A stretch of 53,093 nucleotides of DNA from Mycobacteriales bacterium (GTDB lineage Bacteria; Actinomycetota; Actinomycetes; JAFAQI01): assembly GCA_035550055.1 (NCBI GenBank), contig DASZRO010000083.1:1-53093 (forward strand), given 5' to 3'. The notes under the pieces were generated by a model. The model saw only the letters and a list, made by a program, of their open reading frames with translations, made no database searches and was not told the DNA's origin. Below, piece by piece: positions 1 through 7,448 of this stretch. The number at the start of each line of letters is the position of its first letter. Position 1 is the first letter of the stretch. The position numbers and the translations under genes were made by a program.

Positions 1-1
1 G

Positions 2-154
2 CATCACGACCTGATCCACAGCGGCCGCCGACCCTCACACAACCTCGGCTGGCTCGTGCACAGCAATACCGACCCGGCGGCCGTCCCCGTCCAGCTCACC
101 GAGGACCGGTCGGTGTACCTCACCGACGACGGCACCTACCAGGAGGTGGCCTAA
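2..154 (+). CDS. C-terminal end of a phage protein, 5' truncated by window edge
   Basis: Frame 2 is open from the first base to TAA at 152-154, giving about 50 residues ending in TYQEVA. It stops 3 bases before the next start codon, as in the tightly packed genes that follow. No family can be recognised from this fragment; it is polar, with several His and Asp residues. It is probably an early or middle phage gene. Confidence 0.5.
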   Translation, partial: HHDLIHSGRRPSHNLGWLVHSNTDPAAVPVQLTEDRSVYLTDDGTYQEVA

Positions 155-157
155 CTC

Positions 158-553
158 ATGTGCATGGTCGACCCCTCCGACACCGAGTGGGAGTTCACGA
201 GCGTCTCGCATCCACGCGCACGCAAGGAACACCGCTGCGACGAATGCCGCCGCATCATCAAGTCCGGCGAGGTCTACCAGCGTTTCGCCGGCAAATGCGA
301 CGGCTACCTGAGCAGCTACACGACCTGCTCGCACTGCGAAGCTGCTGTCGGCTGGCTGATCAAGGCCTGTGAGGGCTACATCTTCGGCCTGGCGCTCGCC
401 GACCTGCGCGAGCACTGGGACGACTCTCCGGACTACCGGTCACCGACGCTCAAGCTGCTCATCGACGGTATGGCGTCCGGATGGCACGACGGCCTCGACG
501 AGGTCCCTTCGGCCGAGCTCGTCGCAGCGGCCGTGCCGGTAGCGGCGGCATGA
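158..553 (+). CDS. Small phage protein with a four-cysteine zinc-finger motif
   Basis: A protein of 131 residues. The N-terminal half has two CxxC pairs (C27-DE-C30 and C57-SH-C60), spaced as in a treble-clef or zinc-ribbon fold, with C47 between them. The rest is acidic and Trp-containing, with an Ala/Val-rich tail. I do not recognise a named family. The ATG follows the preceding stop by three bases, and the end overlaps the next start (ATGA at 550), so translation is probably coupled. Zinc binding is inferred from the cysteines only; nucleic-acid binding would be typical in this position but is not shown. Confidence 0.7.
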   Translation: MCMVDPSDTEWEFTSVSHPRARKEHRCDECRRIIKSGEVYQRFAGKCDGYLSSYTTCSHCEAAVGWLIKACEGYIFGLALADLREHWDDSPDYRSPTLKLLIDGMASGWHDGLDEVPSAELVAAAVPVAAA

Positions 554-688
554 TCACGCGCACCTCACGCGGCGAGCTGCTGATCGTCGGCCGGATGGGC
601 CGCTTCGTGCACAACGTCATTGCCCACCCCGCTGCTCGTGCTGTGCCGCCCGGTCGGCGAGTGGCTTCATGAGAGGACCGAGCCGTGA
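550..688 (+). pseudogene. Small phage ORF with an apparent one-base frameshift in a C run
   Basis: ATG at 550 gives a 40-residue product that stops at 670-672. It contains HNVIAHP, which I recall from small actinophage proteins that continue LLV....WLH.RTE. Here the frame instead continues AARAVPP. If one C of the run at 627-630 is removed, the reading becomes LLVLCRPVGEWLHERTEP and ends with TGA at 686-688, overlapping the next GTG (685) in the usual 4-base GTGA coupling. A one-base insertion, a sequencing error, or less likely programmed frameshifting explains this. The family match is from memory. Confidence 0.55.
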
Positions 689-1131
689 GCGCCTATTGGG
701 TCATCGCCGAGCATTCCCGTGACTACTACGATTGGGTCAACGACCTCGTCGTCAACGCCCCCGATTCCTTCGATGATGACGTCGCGCTCGAAGAGATCGT
801 CACCCGTTACGTCCGATGGCTCGAATCGGAACAGACCGAGGATCTCGCCCAAGCCCGTCACATGGCGATGGAGCTCGAGGAGCAGAACGCCGAGCTGCTC
901 GTCACGGTGCGACGCCTCGCCGCGGAACTCGCCGCCACCGACAAGATGGTCGGCCGATGCACAGTGACCAGGGACGGCCTCTTCGAAGGCGACGAGCTCG
1001 GCTGCGACCTCCTCCACGGCCACACTGGCCGACACCACGACCCGCGCTACGACGGCCACTGGCTTCCCCTCGGCTACGCGCCCACTCCAGCCGACGAGGC
1101 GCACAGCGACGCAGGGCCGCACCGTGGCTGA
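685..1131 (+). CDS. Hypothetical phage protein with central coiled coil
   Basis: GTG start at 685, 148 residues. The N-terminal half is acidic and aromatic. Residues about 45-90 are Glu/Ala/Leu-rich with heptad character, probably a coiled coil. The C-terminal third holds a Cys/His-rich stretch (C93, C108, then HGHTGRHH) that resembles small zinc-binding modules of actinophage proteins. No function can be assigned. It overlaps the next gene by 8 bases, so it belongs to the same transcript as its neighbours. Confidence 0.65.
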   Translation: MSAYWVIAEHSRDYYDWVNDLVVNAPDSFDDDVALEEIVTRYVRWLESEQTEDLAQARHMAMELEEQNAELLVTVRRLAAELAATDKMVGRCTVTRDGLFEGDELGCDLLHGHTGRHHDPRYDGHWLPLGYAPTPADEAHSDAGPHRG

Positions 1132-1339
1132 CCACTTCAAGATCATCCTCGGCTACGGGCCGGTCGCCGGCATCCCCCGATGCCCGTGCAACGACCCGGG
1201 CAACCATGTCGCGGTCGAGCAGAGCACCACCGACCCCCTCGACCTGCTGATCCGCTGCTGGTGCGGCCGCACGATGCGAGCCCGCGCCGACAACGAGCAA
1301 GAGATCACCGACCTCATCGCCACCCGACGGACCGCATAG
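1124..1339 (+). CDS. Small cysteine-containing phage protein
   Basis: GTG start at 1124 inside the end of the preceding gene; 71 residues. Two short Cys motifs (CPC near residue 20 and CWC near 46) might bind one zinc ion. The C-terminus is charged and helical. No family recognised. The gene is supported by overlap coupling, frame openness and codon use like its neighbours. Confidence 0.55.
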   Translation: MADHFKIILGYGPVAGIPRCPCNDPGNHVAVEQSTTDPLDLLIRCWCGRTMRARADNEQEITDLIATRRTA

Positions 1340-1380
1340 ATGACGTGCTGGCCCTATTCCAAGCCGGAGCCTCGCAGCTC

Positions 1381-2514
1381 ATGAACACAACCGCCGCACG
1401 CCGCCGCGCACGCCTCACCACAGACATTGGCCGCTACACGCGGCGAGCCTGCCGCTGCGGCCGGCCAATCCGCGACGCCTACCTCTGCCGCGAATGCACC
1501 GGCACGCTCGCCGCGCTGCTCGAGCAGGTGCCACAGCTCGCCGCCGACGCCGCGATCGCCTACAGCAAACGGTCACGCATGGCAGCGAAGGTCGGCGCCG
1601 CCCGCAGCGCCGAGACGTCGCTGCCGTACGACCCGCGGCCGCGCCGCGCGTCAGATCGCCTCGCCAAGGTGCTCTACCGCTACGCCGTCACCTTCAGCGG
1701 CCTGCTCCTGCCCGCAGGCCGACCGGCCGGCCCAACCCACCCTCGCTGCCAGCACACCTCCTGCACCGCGATCCGCGGCCAGCTCTCCACCGACCCACTC
1801 GACCTCGCCAAGCAGCTGCACGACCGCCGACACAAGATCCGCCGCCAACCAGCCGCACCCAACCTCCTCGCCGATCTGCAGCGCGCCACCGAGCGCCTCA
1901 GCGACCTCATCGACCGACACGAACACTGGTACGCCGGCCCGTGCCTCGAGCCGTACGTCTACCTCGACGAGAACAACGAGATCCGCCTCCAATGCACAGC
2001 CGAGCTCTACGCCCGCGACGACGCCACCGAGATCACCTGCCCGACCTGCGGCGCGATCCACAACCTCGAAGCCCGGCAACGCTGGCTCATGAAAGAAAGC
2101 GAAGAGGTCCTCGCCACCACACTGGAAATCTGCCGCGCAGTCGAGACCTACACCGGCACCGCACTCACCCAAGAACGCCTCCGCCAATGGCGCCACCGCG
2201 ACAAGCTCCACGCTCGAGCCTGCCGCCTCGACGACCAAACGAACCTCTACCGCCTCGGCGACGTCCTCGACCTCCTCCACGCAGCACGCCGAGCCGCCAT
2301 ACCCGACCAGCGCGAAGACCTCGACGCATGGAACCTCGGCCCCGACCACCACTGCTCCAAGCCCAGCAAACCCCACGGCGTCGCGCTCTGCCCGGTCTGC
2401 GACGACCCAGTCAACATCAACGGACTCGCCATCGTCATGACCCACGGCACCTGCGACGGAGCCGGCATCACCGCCCGCCCACTACGCGTCACACCGGCGT
2501 GTCGAATCGCCTAA
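1381..2514 (+). CDS. Phage zinc-ribbon and helix-turn-helix protein
   Basis: 377 residues from ATG 1381; the frame is open further upstream, but that part overlaps the previous gene and is Pro/Arg-rich shadow sequence. The N-terminus has a CxC...CxxC cluster (C24, C26, C36, C39). A second ribbon (C, then CPTCG) lies near residues 200-222. Near residues 255-300 a segment TQERLRQW...LYRLGDVLDLL reads like the winged HTH of MerR or excisionase-type proteins that choose DNA sites. A last CPVC pair lies near the end. Such proteins are common beside the HNH/terminase genes of actinophages. The role, DNA binding in regulation or packaging, is inferred. Confidence 0.65.
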   Translation: MNTTAARRRARLTTDIGRYTRRACRCGRPIRDAYLCRECTGTLAALLEQVPQLAADAAIAYSKRSRMAAKVGAARSAETSLPYDPRPRRASDRLAKVLYRYAVTFSGLLLPAGRPAGPTHPRCQHTSCTAIRGQLSTDPLDLAKQLHDRRHKIRRQPAAPNLLADLQRATERLSDLIDRHEHWYAGPCLEPYVYLDENNEIRLQCTAELYARDDATEITCPTCGAIHNLEARQRWLMKESEEVLATTLEICRAVETYTGTALTQERLRQWRHRDKLHARACRLDDQTNLYRLGDVLDLLHAARRAAIPDQREDLDAWNLGPDHHCSKPSKPHGVALCPVCDDPVNINGLAIVMTHGTCDGAGITARPLRVTPACRIA

Positions 2515-2569
2515 CCGCGAAGGATCTGTCACGCTCCACTTCTCTACGTTGAGAGTGTTGTGCCCAGCC

Positions 2570-2593
2570 AAGCCCGGCCCACAAGCCGGGCTT
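2570..2593 (+). terminator. Hairpin terminator upstream of HNH gene
   Basis: Nine-base arms AAGCCCGGC and GCCGGGCTT enclose a 6-base loop and are followed by TTCG. It lies 56 bases after the stop of the HTH gene and before the HNH start, which argues that the GTG at 2560 (inside the hairpin region) is not the HNH start. Confidence 0.6.
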
Positions 2594-2596
2594 TCG

Positions 2597-2610
2597 TATT
2601 CCCGCGGAAT
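2597..2610 (+). promoter_or_regulatory. 14-bp prophage motif, copy 1 (TATTCCCGCGGAAT)
   Basis: TATTCCCGCGGAAT stands directly before the HNH start codon (2617). An exact second copy sits at 19914-19927 over the start of the DUF3263-like gene. The near-palindromic form suggests a protein-binding site such as a phage operator, but only two copies are seen and the role is a guess. Confidence 0.3.
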
Positions 2611-2616
2611 AGGCCA

Positions 2617-2937
2617 ATGCCACAGCCCCAACGAACCACCACACAGCGCGGCTACGGCACTGAACACCAGCGCATCGCCCAAGCACTCAAGCGCGCAGCG
2701 ATCGGCACCGAATGCCCCGGACCAGCTGACGGGCCACGCTCACCCAACTGCGTCGGCATCATGCGATCGGTCCGCGACATGGACGCCGACCACGGACGCC
2801 CGCTCAGCAAGGGCGGCACCAGGGCCGACCGCGTCTGCTGCAAGGCATGCAACCGATCCCACGGCGGCAGACTCGGCGCCGAGAAGACCAACGCGAGTAA
2901 GCGGACCGTGCGAGCGAACCCGAGCCGCGACTGGTGA
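2617..2937 (+). CDS. HNH endonuclease beside the terminase genes
   Basis: 106 residues from ATG 2617. The HNH signature is clear: DADH (H59), followed by CxxC-type cysteines (C75, C78) and N79...H82-GG; a further Cys pair (C33, C45) may complete the zinc site. In HK97-like cos phages a small HNH protein next to the terminase is needed for cleavage of the cohesive-end site during DNA packaging. Position just upstream of the terminase genes fits. GTG 2560 would add 19 residues, but that stretch overlaps a terminator hairpin, so I prefer 2617. Confidence 0.88.
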   Translation: MPQPQRTTTQRGYGTEHQRIAQALKRAAIGTECPGPADGPRSPNCVGIMRSVRDMDADHGRPLSKGGTRADRVCCKACNRSHGGRLGAEKTNASKRTVRANPSRDW

Positions 2938-3040
2938 CCCGGGGGCACACCCCCACACGGAATCCGAGCGTCACCGTTGACCGCCGCCAGTCAAACTTTT
3001 TTACACGAACAAGTTCCCAAGCGTTACAGGCGGAATCGGG
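2938..3040. promoter_or_regulatory. Gap between HNH and zinc-protein genes
   Basis: 103 bases without a gene. A GGGGG-CACA-CCCCC hairpin (2941-2954) follows the HNH stop. TTGACC at 2977-2982 followed by a T-rich tract with TTTACA near 3000 could be a promoter for the packaging genes. Phage cos sites often lie near here, but none can be identified by eye. Confidence 0.3.
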
Positions 3041-3442
3041 TTGTTGCGTTGCGAGACCTGCCGGTCCGAGCTCGGTTCGCAACAGGCTGGCCGTGGCCGC
3101 CCGCGCCGATTCTGCCTGCAGTGCCGGCCACGCAAGCGCGCATTGGGCGCACCGGGACCGCGACCGCCGCGCCAATGCGCGCGTTGCGGCAAAGGGTCCG
3201 GTCAACGGGCCTACTGCTCAACAACCTGCCGGACGTTGAGCCTCGGAAAGGTCAGGTGCACGCTTTGCGGCGACGGGATGCACATGAATCCCAGCCGAGC
3301 CGCGATGCCGACCTGCCGCAGGTGTCGTCACGAGCTCCGCGCAGATCGCGATGCCGACCTCGTGCTTGAGGCGAAGGAACAGCTAGTCCGAAGGTGGCCC
3401 GCATGGAGCGCAAGTGCGGCGAGTGCCACCAGCTGTACATAG
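3041..3442 (+). CDS. Cysteine-rich multi-zinc-ribbon phage protein
   Basis: 133 residues with a TTG start at 3041 or 3044. Repeated CxxC pairs run along the chain (CETC near 4-7, CLQC near 25-28, CARC, YCSTTC, CTLCG, CRRC), suggesting three or more zinc knuckles. The arrangement resembles phage zinc-finger proteins found just before terminase genes. The last 16 codons overlap the next gene in another frame. Function is unknown; zinc-dependent DNA binding is an inference. The start is uncertain because no good ribosome-binding site precedes it. Confidence 0.6.
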   Translation: MLRCETCRSELGSQQAGRGRPRRFCLQCRPRKRALGAPGPRPPRQCARCGKGSGQRAYCSTTCRTLSLGKVRCTLCGDGMHMNPSRAAMPTCRRCRHELRADRDADLVLEAKEQLVRRWPAWSASAASATSCT

Positions 3443-3831
3443 CCCAGCGCAGCAACAGCCGGTATTGCTCGCCGAAATGCCGGGTGCGAGCGTCGCGGTC
3501 AGCCGCCAAGACTGGAGCGTCGTCGACACGCAAGCTCAGGGTCGTCGCCGACGTTGATGACGACACCGCGGCGAAGGACGACAAGCAGAAGGCGCGCTCC
3601 GTCCTTGAAGCGGTCGAGACCGGGGACTACCTCTCCGAGCTGGTCGCCACCCGTCGACGGATTGCTGTCGCGGTGAGCGATCCGAACACTCCGGCGCGCG
3701 ATCTTGCCGCTCTCACACGCCGCCAGCTCGAGATCTCGAAGGAGATCCGCGCGATCGAGAAAGACCGGAAGGATGAGGTTGGCGAAGCGGCGGACACCCC
3801 AGACGAAGCGTGGCCTGCTTCCCGAGGCTAA
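3394..3831 (+). CDS. Putative terminase small subunit with N-terminal zinc finger
   Basis: 145 residues from GTG 3394. The N-terminus carries CGEC...YCSPKCR, a zinc-finger motif. After a Lys/Ala/Asp-rich linker, residues about 65-130 form a predicted helical domain (LVATRRRIAVAV.DP.TPARDLAALTRR...EISKEIRAIE) typical of small actinophage proteins preceding the large terminase. Its location just before and overlapping the large terminase supports a role as DNA-recognition subunit. The assignment depends on position and the helical pattern, not on a strong family motif; another DNA-binding helper is possible. Confidence 0.55.
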   Translation: MARMERKCGECHQLYIAQRSNSRYCSPKCRVRASRSAAKTGASSTRKLRVVADVDDDTAAKDDKQKARSVLEAVETGDYLSELVATRRRIAVAVSDPNTPARDLAALTRRQLEISKEIRAIEKDRKDEVGEAADTPDEAWPASRG

Positions 3832-5206
3832 GCATCTGGTGCTGCCGGCCGGCATCGTCGCGTCCGGCTTCCCGAGAGTCGAGGCGATCTGCAAGTCGAT
3901 TCTGATCGAGTTCGATCCCTGGCAGCGCGACCTCAACCGGTGCATCCTTGCCAAGGGCAGCGATGGGCAGTACGCCGCGGATATCGTCGCACTCTCAATC
4001 GGCAGGCAGGTCGGTAAGACCTGGGATGTCGGCGCGGTGTGCTTCGCCGAGTGCATCGCCGTGCCGGAGACGACCGTCGTATGGACGGCCCATCGCTTCA
4101 AGGTGGCACGCGAAAGCTTCGATGAGCACCGAGGCATGGCACAGTCGCCCAAGCTGGCGGCGCACATTGACATAGATGAGATCACGACGGGCGCCGGCAA
4201 CGAGTGCATCCCGTTCCGTAACGGGTCCCGGATCGTTTATGCAGCTCGCGAGCGCGGATCGATCCGAGGGTTCCGCAAGGTACGGATCCTCGTCCTCGAC
4301 GAGGCGCAGATCCTCACCGAGGCCGCGCTGTCCGACCTCGCACCCACCCAGAACCAGGCGACCAACCCGCTGCTCATCCTGATGGGCACGCCACCAAAGC
4401 CCACCGATCCTGGGGACGTCTTCACGCGCATCCGCGCGGAGGCCCTATCAGGTGAGACGGACGCCACGCTCTACGTCGAGATCGGAGCGCAGAAGGGCTG
4501 CGATCCCGACGACCGCAACGCCTGGCGTGAAGCGAACCCGTCATACCCGAAGCGGACACCGGCACGCGCGATCCAACGGTTGCGGCGGCTGCTCTCGCTC
4601 GAGGACTTCCTGCGCGAGGCGCTCGGGATCTGGGACAGCTCCTCGACAGGCGTGCTTGACATCGACAAGTGGCGAAGGGAGCTCGCCGACCCGGCCCAGC
4701 AGTTCGAGGGCACACCGCCGCTCGGGCTCGACATGACACCCGACAGAGCGTGGTGCTCAATCGGTGCGGGCGCGATCGATGGCAAGCGCAGGCTCGTCGA
4801 ACTCGTCGAGCACCGGCGCGGCTCATCCTGGGTCGTTGACTGGTTCACCGACCCTGGCAAGCCACATCGCCGGGGCTACCGGGTCGCGATCATGCCGGGG
4901 TCGCCGGCCGGGTCGCTGATCGAACCTCTTCGCGCCGCGGGCGTTGCAGTGTTCGAGGTGTCGAGCCAGGAGTACGCCCACGGATGCGGCGCGTGGTTCG
5001 ACGCGTTCGAGGCGGGGACGCTGCGCCACCGCCCGCATCCCGATCTCGACGCGGCTGTTGAAGGTGCCCGCGTCACCAAGCGCGAGGCGTGGACCTGGGA
5101 CCGGCGAAGCCCCAACGCGGTGATCTCGCCGCTGGTCGCCGTGACGTTGGCGGCTCAATGCGCGGCGCAGCCGCGTGAAGCGTTCTTCGCCGCCGCATGG
5201 CGGTGA
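3773..5206 (+). CDS. terL: Terminase large subunit (packaging ATPase/nuclease)
   Basis: 477 residues from ATG 3773; an open frame upstream (to 3704) lies within the previous gene. It is the motor that pumps DNA into the prohead and cuts the concatemer. The ATPase domain shows a Walker A motif SIGRQVGKT (about 75-83), Walker B ILVLDEAQ (172-179, with D176 and E177) and a coupling motif MGTPP (204-208). The C-terminal half (LGLDMTPD and later Asp residues) fits the RNase H-like nuclease that needs metal-binding aspartates. Full length for the family. It overlaps the preceding gene by 59 bases, which suggests co-translation. Confidence 0.93.
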   Translation: MRLAKRRTPQTKRGLLPEAKHLVLPAGIVASGFPRVEAICKSILIEFDPWQRDLNRCILAKGSDGQYAADIVALSIGRQVGKTWDVGAVCFAECIAVPETTVVWTAHRFKVARESFDEHRGMAQSPKLAAHIDIDEITTGAGNECIPFRNGSRIVYAARERGSIRGFRKVRILVLDEAQILTEAALSDLAPTQNQATNPLLILMGTPPKPTDPGDVFTRIRAEALSGETDATLYVEIGAQKGCDPDDRNAWREANPSYPKRTPARAIQRLRRLLSLEDFLREALGIWDSSSTGVLDIDKWRRELADPAQQFEGTPPLGLDMTPDRAWCSIGAGAIDGKRRLVELVEHRRGSSWVVDWFTDPGKPHRRGYRVAIMPGSPAGSLIEPLRAAGVAVFEVSSQEYAHGCGAWFDAFEAGTLRHRPHPDLDAAVEGARVTKREAWTWDRRSPNAVISPLVAVTLAAQCAAQPREAFFAAAWR

Positions 5207-5225
5207 CCTGATGGAGGAGCGGTCG

Positions 5226-5381
5226 ATGACGAAGCGCGAGATGGTCGCCGCCGTTCTACTCCTGGTCGCAGCTGCCGCGATCACGTCGGGGGCGTGGCTG
5301 CTCGCGCCGCCGGCCGGGCTGATCGTCGCCGGCGTCCTTCTCATTGGGTGGACCGCGGTTGTCGTGCTGGACGTCGCGTGA
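5226..5381 (+). CDS. Small two-helix membrane protein between terminase and portal
   Basis: 51 residues. ATG 5226 is preceded by GGAGGAG, a strong ribosome-binding site, so I chose it over ATG 5211. Nearly the whole chain is hydrophobic, forming two membrane helices (about residues 7-27 and 30-49) with a charged MTKRE start. Its stop overlaps the GTG of the portal gene. Function unknown; small membrane proteins in this place occur in some actinophages, and a superinfection or lysis role would be speculation. Confidence 0.65.
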   Translation: MTKREMVAAVLLLVAAAAITSGAWLLAPPAGLIVAGVLLIGWTAVVVLDVA

Positions 5382-6721
5382 ACCTGCTGCAGCGGATCGC
5401 GCGACCGGCCGCGCCCGAGAGGCGGTTCGACGTTCAGACGATGATCGAGGCGCTGAGCCAGTTCTCGTTCGGCGGTCACACCTACCAGCTGCAGCAGACG
5501 ATGGCCGGTACAGCACTCGCCCCGACCGGTTCAGGGCTATCGGGTTACATGCGTGCGTTGAAGGGCTGCCCGCCTGCGTTCGCGGCCCAGCTGGTCCGGT
5601 CGATGGTGCTATCGCAGGCGCGGTTCGTCTTCCGGGGCGCGCGAGGCTCGAGCAGCCCAGGCCGGCTGTTCGGCACCACCGACCTCGCATTGCTCGAGCA
5701 GCCGTGGCCGAAAGGCACGACGAGCCAGCTGCTCACCCTCATGGAGTGGCACGCCGGAGTCGCCGGCAACGCGTACGTGTGGCGGACCGACAACGGCCTG
5801 AAGGTGCTGAACCCGGGCTGGGTGTCTGTCGTGCTGGGCAGCGCGTCGGAGCCGTCCGATCCCGCGGACGCGATCGACGCGGAGATCGTCGGCTACCTGT
5901 TCCACCCTGGAGGCCTCAGCTCCGGCAAGCAGCCTCGCACGCTTCTGCCGGCGGAGGTTGCCCATTGGGCGCCGCTTCCGGACCCCGAGACGCCCTCGGT
6001 AGGCATGTCATGGCTGACCCCGGCGGTCCAGGAGATGCAAGGGGACCAGGCCGCAACCGCGCACAAGCTGAAGTTCTTCGAGAACGGTGCGACGCCCAAC
6101 ATGGTCGTTAAGGGCATCCCGGCGATGAACGACGACGAGTTCAAGCGTCTCGTCAAGCTGATGGATGAGCAGTACTCCGGCGTGGCGAACGCCTACAAGA
6201 CGCTCTACCTCGTCGCCGGCGCCGACGCCACAGTCGTCGGGTCCGACATGGCGCAGATGGCCTTCAAGGACACGCAGGGCGCAGGTGAGACGAGGATCGC
6301 GATGCTCGCCCGCGTCCCCACCGTCGTACTGCAGGCCTCTGAGGGGCTGCAAGGGTCGGCGCTCAACGCGGGGAACTTCGGGCAAGCGCGGCGGCTGTTC
6401 TCCGACTCGTGGCTCTACCCGACATTGCAGTCCGTCGCCGCCACGCTCGGAGGGATCGTCACCGTGCCGGGCGGCGCGGACCTCTGGTTCGACACGGGCG
6501 ATATGCCCTTCGTCCGGGAGGACGCCTCCGACCTCGCTGACATCCAGCAGAAGCAGGCCGCCACGGTGAAGACCCTCGTCGACGCCGGCTACAGCCCAGA
6601 GTCCGCCGTGAACGCCGTGCAGGCCAACGACTTCAGCCAGCTGCAGCACACCGGCCTCGTCTCCGTCCAACTGCAGAAGCCAGGCGCGACCGCCCCGACG
6701 ACAGGAGAGCCCGATGCCTGA
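5378..6721 (+). CDS. Portal protein (HK97 type)
   Basis: 447 residues from GTG 5378, which overlaps the preceding TGA. The portal forms the twelve-fold ring at one head vertex through which DNA enters and leaves. Sequence marks include a middle segment WHAGVAGNAYVWR, the conserved KFFENGATPNMVV block and GNFGQARRLFSDSWLYPTLQ near the C-terminal third, as in HK97-family portals. The C-terminus has a short Pro/Thr-rich tail. Placed between terminase and protease as expected. The 5' frame is open further upstream, but that would run over the small membrane gene. Confidence 0.9.
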   Translation: MNLLQRIARPAAPERRFDVQTMIEALSQFSFGGHTYQLQQTMAGTALAPTGSGLSGYMRALKGCPPAFAAQLVRSMVLSQARFVFRGARGSSSPGRLFGTTDLALLEQPWPKGTTSQLLTLMEWHAGVAGNAYVWRTDNGLKVLNPGWVSVVLGSASEPSDPADAIDAEIVGYLFHPGGLSSGKQPRTLLPAEVAHWAPLPDPETPSVGMSWLTPAVQEMQGDQAATAHKLKFFENGATPNMVVKGIPAMNDDEFKRLVKLMDEQYSGVANAYKTLYLVAGADATVVGSDMAQMAFKDTQGAGETRIAMLARVPTVVLQASEGLQGSALNAGNFGQARRLFSDSWLYPTLQSVAATLGGIVTVPGGADLWFDTGDMPFVREDASDLADIQQKQAATVKTLVDAGYSPESAVNAVQANDFSQLQHTGLVSVQLQKPGATAPTTGEPDA

Positions 6722-7448
6722 GGAGATCTCACCGCTGTGGTGTGTGCGCGAGCTGCGCTCGACCCCGCGGATTCGCGCCGCGGCCGGCGACGACCAGGCG
6801 CCGACGCTGTTCGGTCACTTCTCCGCCGTGAACGAGTGGTACGAGATCGATTCGATGTTCGAAGGCCACTTCCTTGAACGGACCGCGCCGGGCTTCCCGA
6901 TCGTGGACGGCAACACCCAGATCCTGTTCAACCACGGCTTCGACGTCCTCGGCATTCAGGTCATCGCGGCGATCCGCTCGATCGACCCATCGACCACCGC
7001 CTACGAAGGCGACCTGTTCAGCGTGCCACAGCTGCTCATCGACGGGCTGCGCGCCGGCGTCTACGGGTCGTCCTTCCGATTCCAGGTCATCGAAGACAAC
7101 TGGGACTACCAGCCCGACCCGTCCGACTACAACCCGACCGCGCTGCCCGAACGCACCATCGTGTCCGCCGCGGTCCCCGAGTTCGGACCCGTCACCTTCC
7201 CAGCCAACCCCGCCTCCGACAGCGGCGCGCGCAGCGCCACCGACCGTTTCTACGAGCAGCTGCTGCGCCACCGACCAGACCAGGTCGACGCGCTCGCCGC
7301 GCGTTCCCTCGAACTTCGCAGCCCGTCCGGGCGATCCGACGCGCGACGCGCGGATGGTGGACAGCAGGGCAGCGAGACCGGCCAGCGGCCGGACCCCTCA
7401 TCCCAAGCGCGCGACCGCGCGCTTCGCCTGAACGGAGTGATCAAGTGA
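6714..7448 (+). CDS. Prohead maturation protease (HK97 type)
   Basis: 244 residues; starts 8 bases inside the portal gene. A herpesvirus-like serine protease that removes the scaffold part of the capsid protein. The expected His sits in LFNHGFD (H74), and the Ser in GVYGSSFRF (S119 or S120), with an EFGPVTFPANP block after it as usual. The C-terminal 60 residues are Arg/Gln/Ser-rich and probably disordered. It overlaps the capsid gene by four bases. Confidence 0.9.
   Translation: MPEEISPLWCVRELRSTPRIRAAAGDDQAPTLFGHFSAVNEWYEIDSMFEGHFLERTAPGFPIVDGNTQILFNHGFDVLGIQVIAAIRSIDPSTTAYEGDLFSVPQLLIDGLRAGVYGSSFRFQVIEDNWDYQPDPSDYNPTALPERTIVSAAVPEFGPVTFPANPASDSGARSATDRFYEQLLRHRPDQVDALAARSLELRSPSGRSDARRADGGQQGSETGQRPDPSSQARDRALRLNGVIK

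Noticed and set aside
2560-2616. GTG 2560 as HNH start
   Set aside because: The extra stretch overlaps a terminator hairpin and encodes no conserved residues; ATG 2617 fits better.
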